From the NCBI GenBank assembly GCA_004525685.1, contig SPBW01000015.1, forward strand, positions 1 through 24,770: DNA of 24,770 nucleotides, in the 5' to 3' direction. A program made the position numbers and the translations under genes. The DNA is from Candidatus Atribacteria bacterium. Lineage in GTDB: Bacteria > Bipolaricaulota > Bipolaricaulia > UBA7950 > UBA9294. The notes beneath the pieces were generated by a model that was given only the letters and a program-made list of their open reading frames with translations, did no database searches and had not been told where the DNA came from. Shown one piece after another: positions 1 through 7,009 of this stretch; within the stretch, counting starts at the first letter, position 1; every line of letters starts with the position of its first letter.

Positions 1-896
1 AAGTCGGCACGATCGATGGCGCCGCGTGTTCGTCGCACACCTTCTGCTTCCACTGGATGATCAGCATCTCTCAGCCCTGCGGTATCGATCCAACGCACGG
101 GGATCCCCTCCAAGGATGCGATTTCCTCGATGGTGTCGCGCGTTGTTCCAGGAATGGGTGTGACGATCGCCCGCTCTTCAGACAAGAGGGCGTTGAGTAG
201 TGTCGATTTGCCCACATTGGGACGGCCAACGATGGCTACAGTCAATCCTTCGCGAATCACACGGCCTGATTCAGATTGCGTCAGCATGTCTTGGACCCGC
301 GCAGCGCAGGTTTCGATTCGTGGCGCAATGGCTTCGATGTCGACATCTAAGTCGGGGTAGTCAATCTGCACTTCTAGATCCGCCAAGATCGCTGCCACAT
401 CGTTTCGCAGTCCTGCCAATGCGTGCGTGAATCGTCCGCCCAATCGATCGACAGCAGCTTCAAGTCCAAGCTTCGTTCGCGCAGACACGATGTCGAGAAC
501 AGCCTTGGCTTGATCAAGCGAAATGCGCCCATTCAAGTACGCACGCTTGGTGAACTCGCCGCGTTCTGCCATCCGCGCGCCGGCTCCAAGTGCGGCATCC
601 AGCACAGCACGCGCGGCAACAATCCCGCCGTGGCAGTTGAGTTCCACGACATCCTCTCGCGTGTAGGTATGCGGCGCTCGCATCACAGACACGAGTGCTT
701 CATCGATCAGCCGATCATTCTGCGCAATCGTGCCATAGTGGAGCGTGTGGCTGGCGACGTCTTCCAGCGCAGTGCCTTTGGGCGAGAGGAACATCGAGCC
801 CGCAATAGCGATGGCATCCGAACCAGATAGCCTGACAATGCCGATGCCACCCTCGCCAATCGGCGTCGAAATGGCGGCAATCGTGTCGCCAATCAT
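1..896 (-). CDS. mnmE: tRNA modification GTPase MnmE (5' part, runs off the left edge)
   Basis: MnmE with MnmG adds the carboxymethylaminomethyl group to wobble uridine 34 of certain tRNAs in the cytoplasm. Translating the minus strand from the ATG at 894-896 gives 298 residues beginning MIGDTIAAISTPIGEGGIGI, the typical N-terminal folate-binding domain. It continues with HTYTREDVVELNCHGG and GEFTKRAYLNGRISLDQAKA, then the inserted G domain with P-loop GRPNVGKS (about residues 224-231), the switch stretch IPGTTRDT and G3 DTAGLRD. The G4/G5 motifs and the C-terminal Cys motif lie beyond position 1. The ATG overlaps the jag stop codon (ATGA), which points to translational coupling in a yidC-jag-mnmE operon. 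Identification is firm; only the left end is missing. Confidence 0.97.
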   Translation of the reverse strand, partial: MIGDTIAAISTPIGEGGIGIVRLSGSDAIAIAGSMFLSPKGTALEDVASHTLHYGTIAQNDRLIDEALVSVMRAPHTYTREDVVELNCHGGIVAARAVLDAALGAGARMAERGEFTKRAYLNGRISLDQAKAVLDIVSARTKLGLEAAVDRLGGRFTHALAGLRNDVAAILADLEVQIDYPDLDVDIEAIAPRIETCAARVQDMLTQSESGRVIREGLTVAIVGRPNVGKSTLLNALLSEERAIVTPIPGTTRDTIEEIASLEGIPVRWIDTAGLRDADHPVEAEGVRRTRGAIDRAD

Positions 897-1366
897 CGGC
901 TGTCGTCGGGCTCAATCATCACGCGTCGTCCTTCCCCTTCACCCGTGCTGTATGTTTTCACTCCAGGGAAATTGGCCAACGTTACGTGGATCGCGCGGCG
1001 CTCATGAGAGGGCATGGCGTTGAGGCGAAGCCGTTTGTGCTCACGACGCACTTCCTCACCCTTGCTTAGAGCGAAGCGAATCAGCTCAGCGCGACGCCTC
1101 TTCACTGCCCCGTTGACGTCGATGACGATCTCAAGCTCTTTCCCGGTTTTTCGACGCACAGCTCCACGAACGAGATGTTCGAGCGCTTCTAACGCAGAAC
1201 GCTCTTCTGGCAGAGCGAACAGACTCCCCTCTAGATTGACGTAGATTCCGTCCTGCGCGTCGTCTTCCACAACGAAGGTGACGTCTTCTTCCAGAATTGC
1301 CAGGATCTCGCGAAGAATGGCTTCGACTTCGCTATGCTGAGTCAGCATGCTATGCTGCGTCACCAT
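893..1366 (-). CDS. jag: Jag/KhpB-like RNA-binding protein (KH plus R3H domains)
   Basis: Protein of 157 aa in the usual slot between yidC and mnmE. Jag/KhpB proteins bind RNA and influence cell division and envelope synthesis in several bacteria. The central part (about residues 25-90) fits the Jag KH domain. The C-terminal part holds an R3H domain with the Arg-x3-His signature in SHERRAIHVTLA, ending in a Gly/Glu-rich tail. The usual N-terminal Jag_N domain is absent, so the protein is shorter than the common 200+ aa form. The start at 1366 is chosen because GGAGAG lies about 6 nt upstream; this overlaps yidC by 17 nt. An alternative ATG at 1348 just clears yidC. The first residues contain a small duplication, TQHS twice, in DNA as well as protein. 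Confidence 0.88.
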   Translation of the reverse strand: MVTQHSMLTQHSEVEAILREILAILEEDVTFVVEDDAQDGIYVNLEGSLFALPEERSALEALEHLVRGAVRRKTGKELEIVIDVNGAVKRRRAELIRFALSKGEEVRREHKRLRLNAMPSHERRAIHVTLANFPGVKTYSTGEGEGRRVMIEPDDSR

Positions 1367-2906
1367 TGTCGCTCTCCGTCGTCGATCCGTCGACGTCAAT
1401 GAAGTCGTCACCAGCAACAGCTGGCTGATTGGCTTTGATGCGAGCCATCTCCCAATTAACGAAGGCTTGCTGCGCAACCTGCGCTGCCGTCGTCAACAGA
1501 TAGTACAACCACAGTCCGGCCGGGAATTTCCATAGGAGGAACGCCATCAGGATCGGGAAGAAATACCCCATGTACTTCTGTGGCCCGGAGGCGTCTGTCG
1601 CTGTCATGGGTGCCATGAAGTACTGCTGAACAAGCATGATCAGCGTGGTCAGGACGACCAGGATGAAGTAGGGATCATGAAGACTGAGATCGGACACCCA
1701 AAGGAAGCCTGGAGACAAGTGAATCTGCTCTGAGGCATACAGCAAGGCTCGCCAGATGACGATGATGATCGGAAGCTGGACGAGCATCGGGAAGCATCCA
1801 GACATCGGATTAACCTTCTCCTTACGATAGATCTCCAGTGTCTGCTTCTGCATCTCTTCTTTGTTGTCTTTGTACTTCGCTTGGATGCGTTTTAGACGTG
1901 GCTGAATCTGCTGGATTCGAGCCATCGAATGGTACTGCTTGCGCATCAGCGGGAAGAGCAGAATCCGCATCAGGATCGTGAAAAGAATGATGGCCCATCC
2001 ATAGTTGCCTGTGTATCTGTAGAGCCAGTTCAAGAAGCGAATGACATAGACCATCAACCGCGCGAAGATTCCCGTTTCATCGAGCGCTTCGATCCCAGCA
2101 GCTTCCATGGAAATATAGCGCCTGCGCCCTCCGTAGAGGACAAAGCGGTATGAAGACGACCCCGAAGAGACGGGAAGCGAAATACCGACACGCCGCGTTC
2201 CAGCGCCAGACAGCTCTGCAAAAGGCACGAGAGATGTAGCCCCATCTGGCTTGAGGAAGAAGACGGTCTCGTCATCCATGAGCCCCAGTCCCTGGAATAG
2301 CACCAGGGGACTCGATTCAAACGGAGCCGGTTCTGGTTCTCCGTCATAGAGATACGTAAGCTGCTTCCCCTTCTCCTGGGGGGTGTAGTTGGACAGCAGC
2401 AGATGCAGCGGATCAGTCCATGCCTCACTCGATGTGATCTCCACTTCAGCGATCATCGTGTAAAGAGCATCAGGCTCAATCGTAAAGCGCTTGACGATGG
2501 TGATCCCGCCGCCTTCGCCGCGCATCTCGATGATGAGGGCCCCTGTATCTGTGGTGACGGGCTCGGCCAGCGCGTAGTCGAATACGATGCCTTCGTATTG
2601 GAGGTCGAAGGCAAATTCGGTACCGTAATACGTCCGGACGAAGGTGTCATCATCAGATCTGGTGCCTATCACCAGCTCGCTTACAGTGGAGCCATAGGGA
2701 GCAAAGGTCAGCAATGCGCTCTTCAGCGTCCCGCCATCCTCAGAGAAGAGGTAGTTGCCTAGAGGTGTCGTCACCATCAATTCGTCGAACCCAGCCGGGT
2801 CAACCTGCCGCACAAACGTCACAGAAGGCTCCGCTGCGCCGACGCACAACGAGGTCAACAAAAGAATAATCGAGAACAGTCCTGTCAAAGCATAGCGTTT
2901 TCCCAC
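1350..2906 (-). CDS. yidC: Membrane protein insertase YidC (Oxa1 family, diderm type)
   Basis: YidC inserts and folds inner-membrane proteins, alone or with SecYEG. The product is 518 aa. It has an N-terminal signal-anchor (about residues 5-24), a long extracytoplasmic beta-rich domain (about 25-285) as in diderm YidC, then the 60KD_IMP core with several membrane segments. The conserved groove arginine is visible in ILMRILLFPL (about R314), followed by the charged cytoplasmic loop (RIQQIQPRLKRIQAKYKDNK) and the NPMSGCFPMLVQLPI motif. The C-terminus is short and acidic. The start is a GTG at 2904-2906, supported by a perfect AGGAGG (2912-2917) 5 nt away; no ATG fits. rpmH and rnpA, which often precede yidC, are not here; the divergent rib operon is instead. 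Confidence 0.97.
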   Translation of the reverse strand: MGKRYALTGLFSIILLLTSLCVGAAEPSVTFVRQVDPAGFDELMVTTPLGNYLFSEDGGTLKSALLTFAPYGSTVSELVIGTRSDDDTFVRTYYGTEFAFDLQYEGIVFDYALAEPVTTDTGALIIEMRGEGGGITIVKRFTIEPDALYTMIAEVEITSSEAWTDPLHLLLSNYTPQEKGKQLTYLYDGEPEPAPFESSPLVLFQGLGLMDDETVFFLKPDGATSLVPFAELSGAGTRRVGISLPVSSGSSSYRFVLYGGRRRYISMEAAGIEALDETGIFARLMVYVIRFLNWLYRYTGNYGWAIILFTILMRILLFPLMRKQYHSMARIQQIQPRLKRIQAKYKDNKEEMQKQTLEIYRKEKVNPMSGCFPMLVQLPIIIVIWRALLYASEQIHLSPGFLWVSDLSLHDPYFILVVLTTLIMLVQQYFMAPMTATDASGPQKYMGYFFPILMAFLLWKFPAGLWLYYLLTTAAQVAQQAFVNWEMARIKANQPAVAGDDFIDVDGSTTESDNGDAA

Positions 2907-2923
2907 AATGACCTCCTGGCGAA

Positions 2924-2952
2924 AGAGTATCGTGTGTGAAAAGCTCACGCAA
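2924..2952 (-). promoter_or_regulatory. Promoter of the yidC-jag-mnmE operon
   Basis: On the minus strand TTGCGT (2947-2952) is followed after 17 bp by TACTCT (2924-2929). GATACT, two bases earlier, is an alternative -10 with 15 bp spacing. Transcription would begin around 2917, just before the AGGAGG of yidC. This is a consensus match by eye only. Confidence 0.5.
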
Positions 2953-2957
2953 CTTCG

Positions 2958-2986
2958 TTGAACAGGGAATTGCGCTACTGTACACT
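2958..2986 (+). promoter_or_regulatory. Promoter of the rib operon, immediately upstream of ribE
   Basis: TTGAAC (2958-2963), 17 bp spacer, TACACT (2981-2986): a good sigma70-type promoter. The predicted start of transcription (about 2992-2994) lies only 3-5 nt before the ribE ATG at 2997, so there is no room for a ribosome binding site or an FMN riboswitch. Its -35 box is 5 bp from the -35 box of the divergent yidC promoter. Confidence 0.65.
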
Positions 2987-2996
2987 CGTTCCCGCC

Positions 2997-3587
2997 ATGT
3001 TCACTGGAATCGTACAAGAACTCGGGCTCGAGTGTTCGGTACGTCCGAGCGCACTGACCATCGAAATGTCTCACGCGCACTGTGAGCGAATCGAGGTAGG
3101 TGGAAGCATCGCTGTCAACGGTGTGTGCTCGTCCGCACGTGAGCTGTCTGTCGATGCAATCGTGGCAGATCTGTCTAGAGGCACAAGTACGAGAACACCA
3201 CTTGGCAAACTCCGCCCCGGGCACCAAGTGAACCTTGAACTCCCACGGACTCCTAGCGGCGGTCTGGATGAACATTGGGTATTGGGACATGTCGACGCAC
3301 TCGGCAAGGCCCAGGCGCTGAATCAGGAGGGTTCTGAATGGGTCCTGATTGTTGAGTCCCCTACGCAGTATTGCAGATTTGTGGCAGAGAAAGGCTCCCT
3401 CATGGTCGAAGGAATCAGCCTGACACCGTATGATCTGGACGGTGGAAATCTCCGAAGCGCCATCATTCCCGAGACCTATGAGACCACGGTCTTGAGGGAC
3501 CCCAGGCGCGGAAATTCCGTCAACCTTGAATTCGACAGCCTAGCGAAGTACGTCGAGAGGATGATACGCTTTGTTCATTCCAATTAA
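2997..3587 (+). CDS. ribE: Riboflavin synthase, alpha chain
   Basis: It converts two 6,7-dimethyl-8-ribityllumazine molecules to riboflavin plus 5-amino-6-ribitylaminouracil. The product is 196 aa, close to the family size, and starts with the diagnostic MFTGIVQELG. Two lumazine-binding repeats are visible. The first includes GSIAVNGVC (about residues 37-45) and GHVDALG. The second includes KGSLMVEGISLTPY and ends VNLEFDSLAKYVERM. The usual second-repeat wording KGSIAVDGVSLTV is loosened here but recognisable. The start is fixed by the conserved N-terminus, although no Shine-Dalgarno precedes it and the promoter -10 box ends 10 nt upstream. It is the first gene of the rib operon and overlaps ribBA by 17 nt. 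The symbol ribE follows Gram-positive operon usage (ribC in E. coli). Confidence 0.95.
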   Translation: MFTGIVQELGLECSVRPSALTIEMSHAHCERIEVGGSIAVNGVCSSARELSVDAIVADLSRGTSTRTPLGKLRPGHQVNLELPRTPSGGLDEHWVLGHVDALGKAQALNQEGSEWVLIVESPTQYCRFVAEKGSLMVEGISLTPYDLDGGNLRSAIIPETYETTVLRDPRRGNSVNLEFDSLAKYVERMIRFVHSN

Positions 3588-4770
3588 AGAAGCTCTACGT
3601 CGTTATCGCGACGGCGAAATACTAATCCTTGTGGATGACGAGAATCGCGAAAACGAGGGCGATCTTGTTGTCGCTGCCGAGCATGCAACTGCCGAGGTCG
3701 TTAACTTCATGATCACCTATGGCCGAGGCATGGTCTGTGTACCCATCACCGAGAGCCGCGCATGCGAGCTGGAGCTGTCTGCGATGTGCTCAGACAACAC
3801 GGCATTGAACGGTACAGCATTCACCGTCACAGTCGATGCCAAGAACGGCATCAGTACGGGCATTTCCGCCTATGATCGCTCGCTGACCATTGCCTTGATG
3901 ATTGACAAGAACACCAAGCCCGAGGATCTCGCTCGACCGGGCCACATCTTTCCGCTGGTTGCGCGCAACGGCGGCGTCCTTCGTCGAGCCGGACATACAG
4001 AAGCTACCGTCGACATGGCACGGTTGGCGGGATTGGAGCCTGCGGCTGTCTTGTGCGAGATCCTCAATGAGGACGGGACCATGGCCCGCGGTCTGCAGTT
4101 AGAGGAATTCTCTAAGCAGCACGGTCTTTCCATTGTCAGCATCGCCGACTTGATTGAGTATCGAAAGCGCTCCGGACGCCTCATCGATCGCATGTCTGAA
4201 GCGGAATTGCCAACGAAGTTCGGCACGTTCAAGGTGGTTGGCTACGTCGATCAGATCGACGGCGCGGAGCATGTCGCCCTGGTCAAGGGCGATGTGGCTG
4301 GCAAAAAGAATGTCTTGGTTCGCGTTCACTCGGAATGTCTGACCGGTGATGTTTTCGGCTCCTATCGCTGTGATTGCGGCAGCCAGCTTCAGCGCGCGCT
4401 AGAGCTCATTGGCGAACAAGGCGAAGGCGTGCTTGTCTATATGAGGCAAGAGGGCCGCGGCATCGGGCTCAAGAACAAGATCGACGCCTATCACCTCCAA
4501 GACCAAGGAATGGACACTGTCGAGGCAAACGAGCATTTGGGCTTCGATGCCGACCTTCGAGACTACGGCACGGCAGCACAGATCTTGTGCGATCTCGGGC
4601 TGACATCCATCCACTTGATAACCAACAACCCCAAGAAAATCATCGGCATCTCTGGGTACGGTCTCACCATCGCCAAGCAAATTCCGATCGAGATTTGCCC
4701 CAACGAGTTCAATCGCGACTATCTGAGGATCAAGAAGGAGAAGATGGGTCATCACCTGAAGGGAGTCTGA
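3571..4770 (+). CDS. ribBA: Bifunctional 3,4-dihydroxy-2-butanone-4-phosphate synthase / GTP cyclohydrolase II
   Basis: It supplies both starting branches of riboflavin synthesis. Residues 1-200 are the DHBP synthase domain: acidic metal site DDENRENEGDL, YGRGMVCVP and HIFPLVARNGGVLRRAGHTE. Residues from about 205 are GTP cyclohydrolase II, with zinc cysteines C256, C267 and C269 in the spacing ECLTGDVFGSYRCDC, then MRQEGRGIGLKNKI and LITNNPKKIIG. Full length (399 aa). The start is a TTG at 3571; it yields MFIPIKEALRRYRDGE, which matches the family N-terminus, and a purine-rich GAGAGG lies about 10 nt upstream inside ribE. Both domains keep their key residues, so the protein should be active. 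No ribD is present in the window. Confidence 0.97.
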   Translation: MFIPIKEALRRYRDGEILILVDDENRENEGDLVVAAEHATAEVVNFMITYGRGMVCVPITESRACELELSAMCSDNTALNGTAFTVTVDAKNGISTGISAYDRSLTIALMIDKNTKPEDLARPGHIFPLVARNGGVLRRAGHTEATVDMARLAGLEPAAVLCEILNEDGTMARGLQLEEFSKQHGLSIVSIADLIEYRKRSGRLIDRMSEAELPTKFGTFKVVGYVDQIDGAEHVALVKGDVAGKKNVLVRVHSECLTGDVFGSYRCDCGSQLQRALELIGEQGEGVLVYMRQEGRGIGLKNKIDAYHLQDQGMDTVEANEHLGFDADLRDYGTAAQILCDLGLTSIHLITNNPKKIIGISGYGLTIAKQIPIEICPNEFNRDYLRIKKEKMGHHLKGV

Positions 4771-4772
4771 AG

Positions 4773-4915
4773 CAACCCGTAGGGTTGACGAATGCTATTG
4801 TTCTTCTTGGGAGGAAGTAGACTAGAACGACTGTCGGCAATCCAGAAGGGTTGTCCAAAGTAAGTCAGCACAAACGGAGGCTACTGCGTGTTGGAGTGCG
4901 TGCAGAGGAGGGTTG
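4773..4915 (+). promoter_or_regulatory. Structured leader between ribBA and the broken ribH (three GGGTTG copies)
   Basis: The 149-nt gap begins with a perfect hairpin CAACCC-GTA-GGGTTG (4773-4787). A second hairpin follows at 4836-4855 (GGCAATCC-AGAA-GGGTTGTC, two G-U pairs). A third GGGTTG lies at 4910-4915, touching the GAGGAG ribosome binding site of ribH (4905-4910). The single CAACCC could pair with any of the three GGGTTG copies, so alternative folds are possible. It does not resemble the conserved FMN riboswitch. A regulatory role is inference. Confidence 0.3.
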
Positions 4916-4919
4916 CATC

Positions 4920-5121
4920 ATGGGGAAAGTATTTGAAGGGAAGCTCGATGGGAAGGATCTGCGTGTCGGTATCGCAGTCAGTCGCTTCAATAGCCTGATT
5001 ACCGAACGATTTCTTGAGCACACCATGGATCGTTTGACACGCTCGAATGCAGCCGTCGGTGCGATTGACATCTGCAGAAGGACTCGTTGAGATGGCCAGC
5101 GCTCTCTGCGAGATTCAATGA
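4920..5121 (+). pseudogene. ribH: 6,7-dimethyl-8-ribityllumazine synthase, internally deleted and frameshifted
   Basis: The ATG at 4920 has a good GAGGAG site and opens a 56-aa frame ending at 5090. Its first ~50 residues match the lumazine synthase N-terminus (EGKLDGKDLRVGIAVSRFNS, then LITERFLEHTMDRL and an AIDI element). At about 5070 the similarity stops. In another frame, from about 5074, come AEGLVEMASALCEIQ and a TGA at 5119-5121, which resemble the family's extreme C-terminus (compare the AIEMANL-type end). Roughly 85-90 residues between these points are missing, including the region with the catalytic histidine and the phosphate-binding site. The remnant stop overlaps the hisS ATG (ATGA), as an intact ribH would have. 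The deletion is either real and recent, or an assembly error; as it stands the gene cannot encode an active enzyme. Confidence 0.82.
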
Positions 5122-6383
5122 ACACGGATCGAATTCGGGGCATGTACGACATCCTGCCCGACGAGATTGGGTGGTGGCGACTGGCTGAGCAGGCCATGAT
5201 CGACACAGCGCGCCGCTTCAACTACCGTGAGATACGCTTCCCCATCGTCGAATACACGGAGCTGTTCGCCCGAGGCATGGGCGAAGCCACCGATGTGGTC
5301 GGTAAGGAGATGTACACGTTCACGGATCGCAAGGAACGAAGTCTCAGCCTGCGCCCAGAAGGAACGGCGTCTGTGGTTCGTGCCTACCTCAACCAAGGAT
5401 GGCACACGCAAGCCCCATTCCAGAAGCTGTTCTACATCGGGCCGATGTTTCGCTACGAGAAGCCTCAGAAGGGCCGTTGCAGGCAGTTTCACCAGTTCGG
5501 CATTGAGGCGCTCGGATCGCTCGATCCCAGCCTTGACGCCGAAGTCATCAGTTTTGCTTGGTCGATGATGGATCAACTGGGCATAGGCGGGCTGTGGCTG
5601 CGTTTGAACTCCATCGGATGTTCTGAAGACCGAGAGCGATTCCGAGCCGTGCTGCACGCCCACTTCTCGCGGTCGATCGCTCACATGTGCGCGGACTGCA
5701 ATCGACGACTGGATGAGAATCCCATGCGCATTCTCGACTGCAAGGAGCCCCAATGCCAACCCTTCATTGACACGGCTCCCGGCAGTGCCGATCACCTGTG
5801 CCCAGAGTGTGCTCTTCATTTCGCGCACGTTCGAAGCCTGCTTGATCTTCTCGGACTGGGCTACGAAATCGACTCGCGCTTGGTGCGCGGCATCGACTAC
5901 TACACACGCACTGTGTTTGAACTCATGTCCAAGGATCTGGGATCCCAAGACACGCTCCTCGGCGGCGGGCGCTACGACGGATTGGTGGAAACGTTCGGAG
6001 GCCCCTCCATCCCCGGATTGGGCTTCGCTGGCGGATTCGAGCGTCTTGTGATCATTCTGCAGGAACGCGCCAACGCCAAGCTCACAGAGACGTCTCTTGA
6101 TCTCTTCTTGGCCACGCTGGGAGAAGCAGGCCGACGCTACGCCTTCTCCCTAGCACAGAGACTGAGGAGAGACGGTTTCTCTGTAGACATTGATCATCGC
6201 AATCGTGCGCTGCGAAAACAGCTGACGCTTGCCAATGCGCTCCACGCGCGACACTTGCTCGTGATCGGTGATGACGAGGCCCGCGCGGCAAGGGGCAAGA
6301 TCAAACAGATGGATTCAGGAGAGGAACTGGAAATCTCCCTAGAGGCCGACACGATAGCCGACGTCTTGCGGAAAGGAGGCTGA
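5118..6383 (+). CDS. hisS: Histidine--tRNA ligase
   Basis: Class II aminoacyl-tRNA synthetase that charges tRNA-His. The 421-aa length is typical. Visible motifs in order: GMYDILPDEIGWW near the N-terminus, RPEGTASVVRAY (about residue 78 onward), motif 2 GPMFRYEKPQKGRCRQFHQFG, the two histidine signatures RGIDYYTRTVFE (about 257) and GGGRYDGL (about 282), motif 3 GLGFAGGFERL, and a C-terminal anticodon-binding domain. The ATG at 5118 overlaps the stop of the ribH remnant and has no strong ribosome site of its own. It may therefore have relied on translational coupling to ribH, and the ribH deletion now ends upstream translation 28 nt too early. Confidence 0.97.
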   Translation: MNTDRIRGMYDILPDEIGWWRLAEQAMIDTARRFNYREIRFPIVEYTELFARGMGEATDVVGKEMYTFTDRKERSLSLRPEGTASVVRAYLNQGWHTQAPFQKLFYIGPMFRYEKPQKGRCRQFHQFGIEALGSLDPSLDAEVISFAWSMMDQLGIGGLWLRLNSIGCSEDRERFRAVLHAHFSRSIAHMCADCNRRLDENPMRILDCKEPQCQPFIDTAPGSADHLCPECALHFAHVRSLLDLLGLGYEIDSRLVRGIDYYTRTVFELMSKDLGSQDTLLGGGRYDGLVETFGGPSIPGLGFAGGFERLVIILQERANAKLTETSLDLFLATLGEAGRRYAFSLAQRLRRDGFSVDIDHRNRALRKQLTLANALHARHLLVIGDDEARAARGKIKQMDSGEELEISLEADTIADVLRKGG

Positions 6384-6384
6384 A

Positions 6385-6867
6385 ATGGAGCTCAAGCTCG
6401 TGCAGATCGAGAATCCCGATGCACTGAACCTGATCTTGGGACAATCGCATTTCATCAAGACCGTCGAAGACATTCACGAGGCTCTCGTCAATACGGTCCC
6501 CGGCATTGCCTTTGGCGTCGCCTTTTGCGAAGCATCTGGACATACGCTAGTACGCCACAGCGGCACAGACAACGAGCTTGAACAGCTAGCGATTCGCAAT
6601 GCCCAGTCCATCGGTGCGGGGCACAGCTTCATCGTGTTTCTCAAGGATGCGTTCCCTATCAATGTGCTCCATGCCATCAAGCGCGTGCCTGAGGTATGCG
6701 GCATCTTCGCTGCCACGGCCAATTCGATGCAGGTGATCGTGGCTCAGTCCGAACAGGGTCGTGGCATTCTCGGCGTCATCGACGGTGCGTCGCCATCAGG
6801 CGTGGAGGACGAAGCGGGCATCGCATGGCGCAAGGATCTACTGAGGAAGTTCGGGTATAAATCTTGA
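6385..6867 (+). CDS. Adenosine-specific kinase family protein
   Basis: A 160-aa protein that matches the small adenosine-specific kinase family (Pfam Adenosine_kin, known mainly from archaea and deep-branching bacteria), unrelated to ribokinase-type adenosine kinases. The sequence shows the family's signatures: ELKLVQIENPDALNLILGQSHFIKTVED at the start, GIAFGVAFCEASG, then HSGTDNELEQLA, GHSFIVFLKDAFPINVL and NSMQVIVAQSEQGRGILGVIDG. Adenosine binding is known for the family from structural work; its physiological role is less clear. It starts 1 nt after hisS with an excellent AAAGGAGG site (6373-6380), so it is the last gene of the rib-hisS operon. S-adenosylhomocysteine hydrolase at 14220 produces adenosine, a plausible substrate source. 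Confidence 0.85.
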   Translation: MELKLVQIENPDALNLILGQSHFIKTVEDIHEALVNTVPGIAFGVAFCEASGHTLVRHSGTDNELEQLAIRNAQSIGAGHSFIVFLKDAFPINVLHAIKRVPEVCGIFAATANSMQVIVAQSEQGRGILGVIDGASPSGVEDEAGIAWRKDLLRKFGYKS

Positions 6868-7009
6868 TCGACCGATCCTGTGAGAGTTTGGACAACCAAC
6901 AGAAGGATCGTGCGCAGGATAGGACGCGGACCCTCGAGATGCATGGCGTGTGTGCTGCTTCTTCTGTTTGGGCTACACTGCCCCTATTCCACGCGTGAGA
7001 GGTGAAGGA

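Noticed and set aside
2403..2762. Plus-strand open frame of about 119 codons inside yidC
   Set aside because: It lies opposite the well-conserved yidC coding sequence, has no ribosome site or family resemblance, and reads as an antisense shadow.
2986..2997. FMN riboswitch before the rib operon
   Set aside because: The predicted transcript leader is only a few nucleotides and the conserved riboswitch sequence is absent; the ribBA-ribH gap does not match it either.
4595..4755. Frames opposite ribBA
   Set aside because: They mirror the conserved GTP cyclohydrolase II domain and have no signals of their own.
5115..5948. Minus-strand open frame of 277 codons opposite hisS
   Set aside because: hisS is unmistakable on the plus strand; the antisense frame arises from codon bias and shows no domain.
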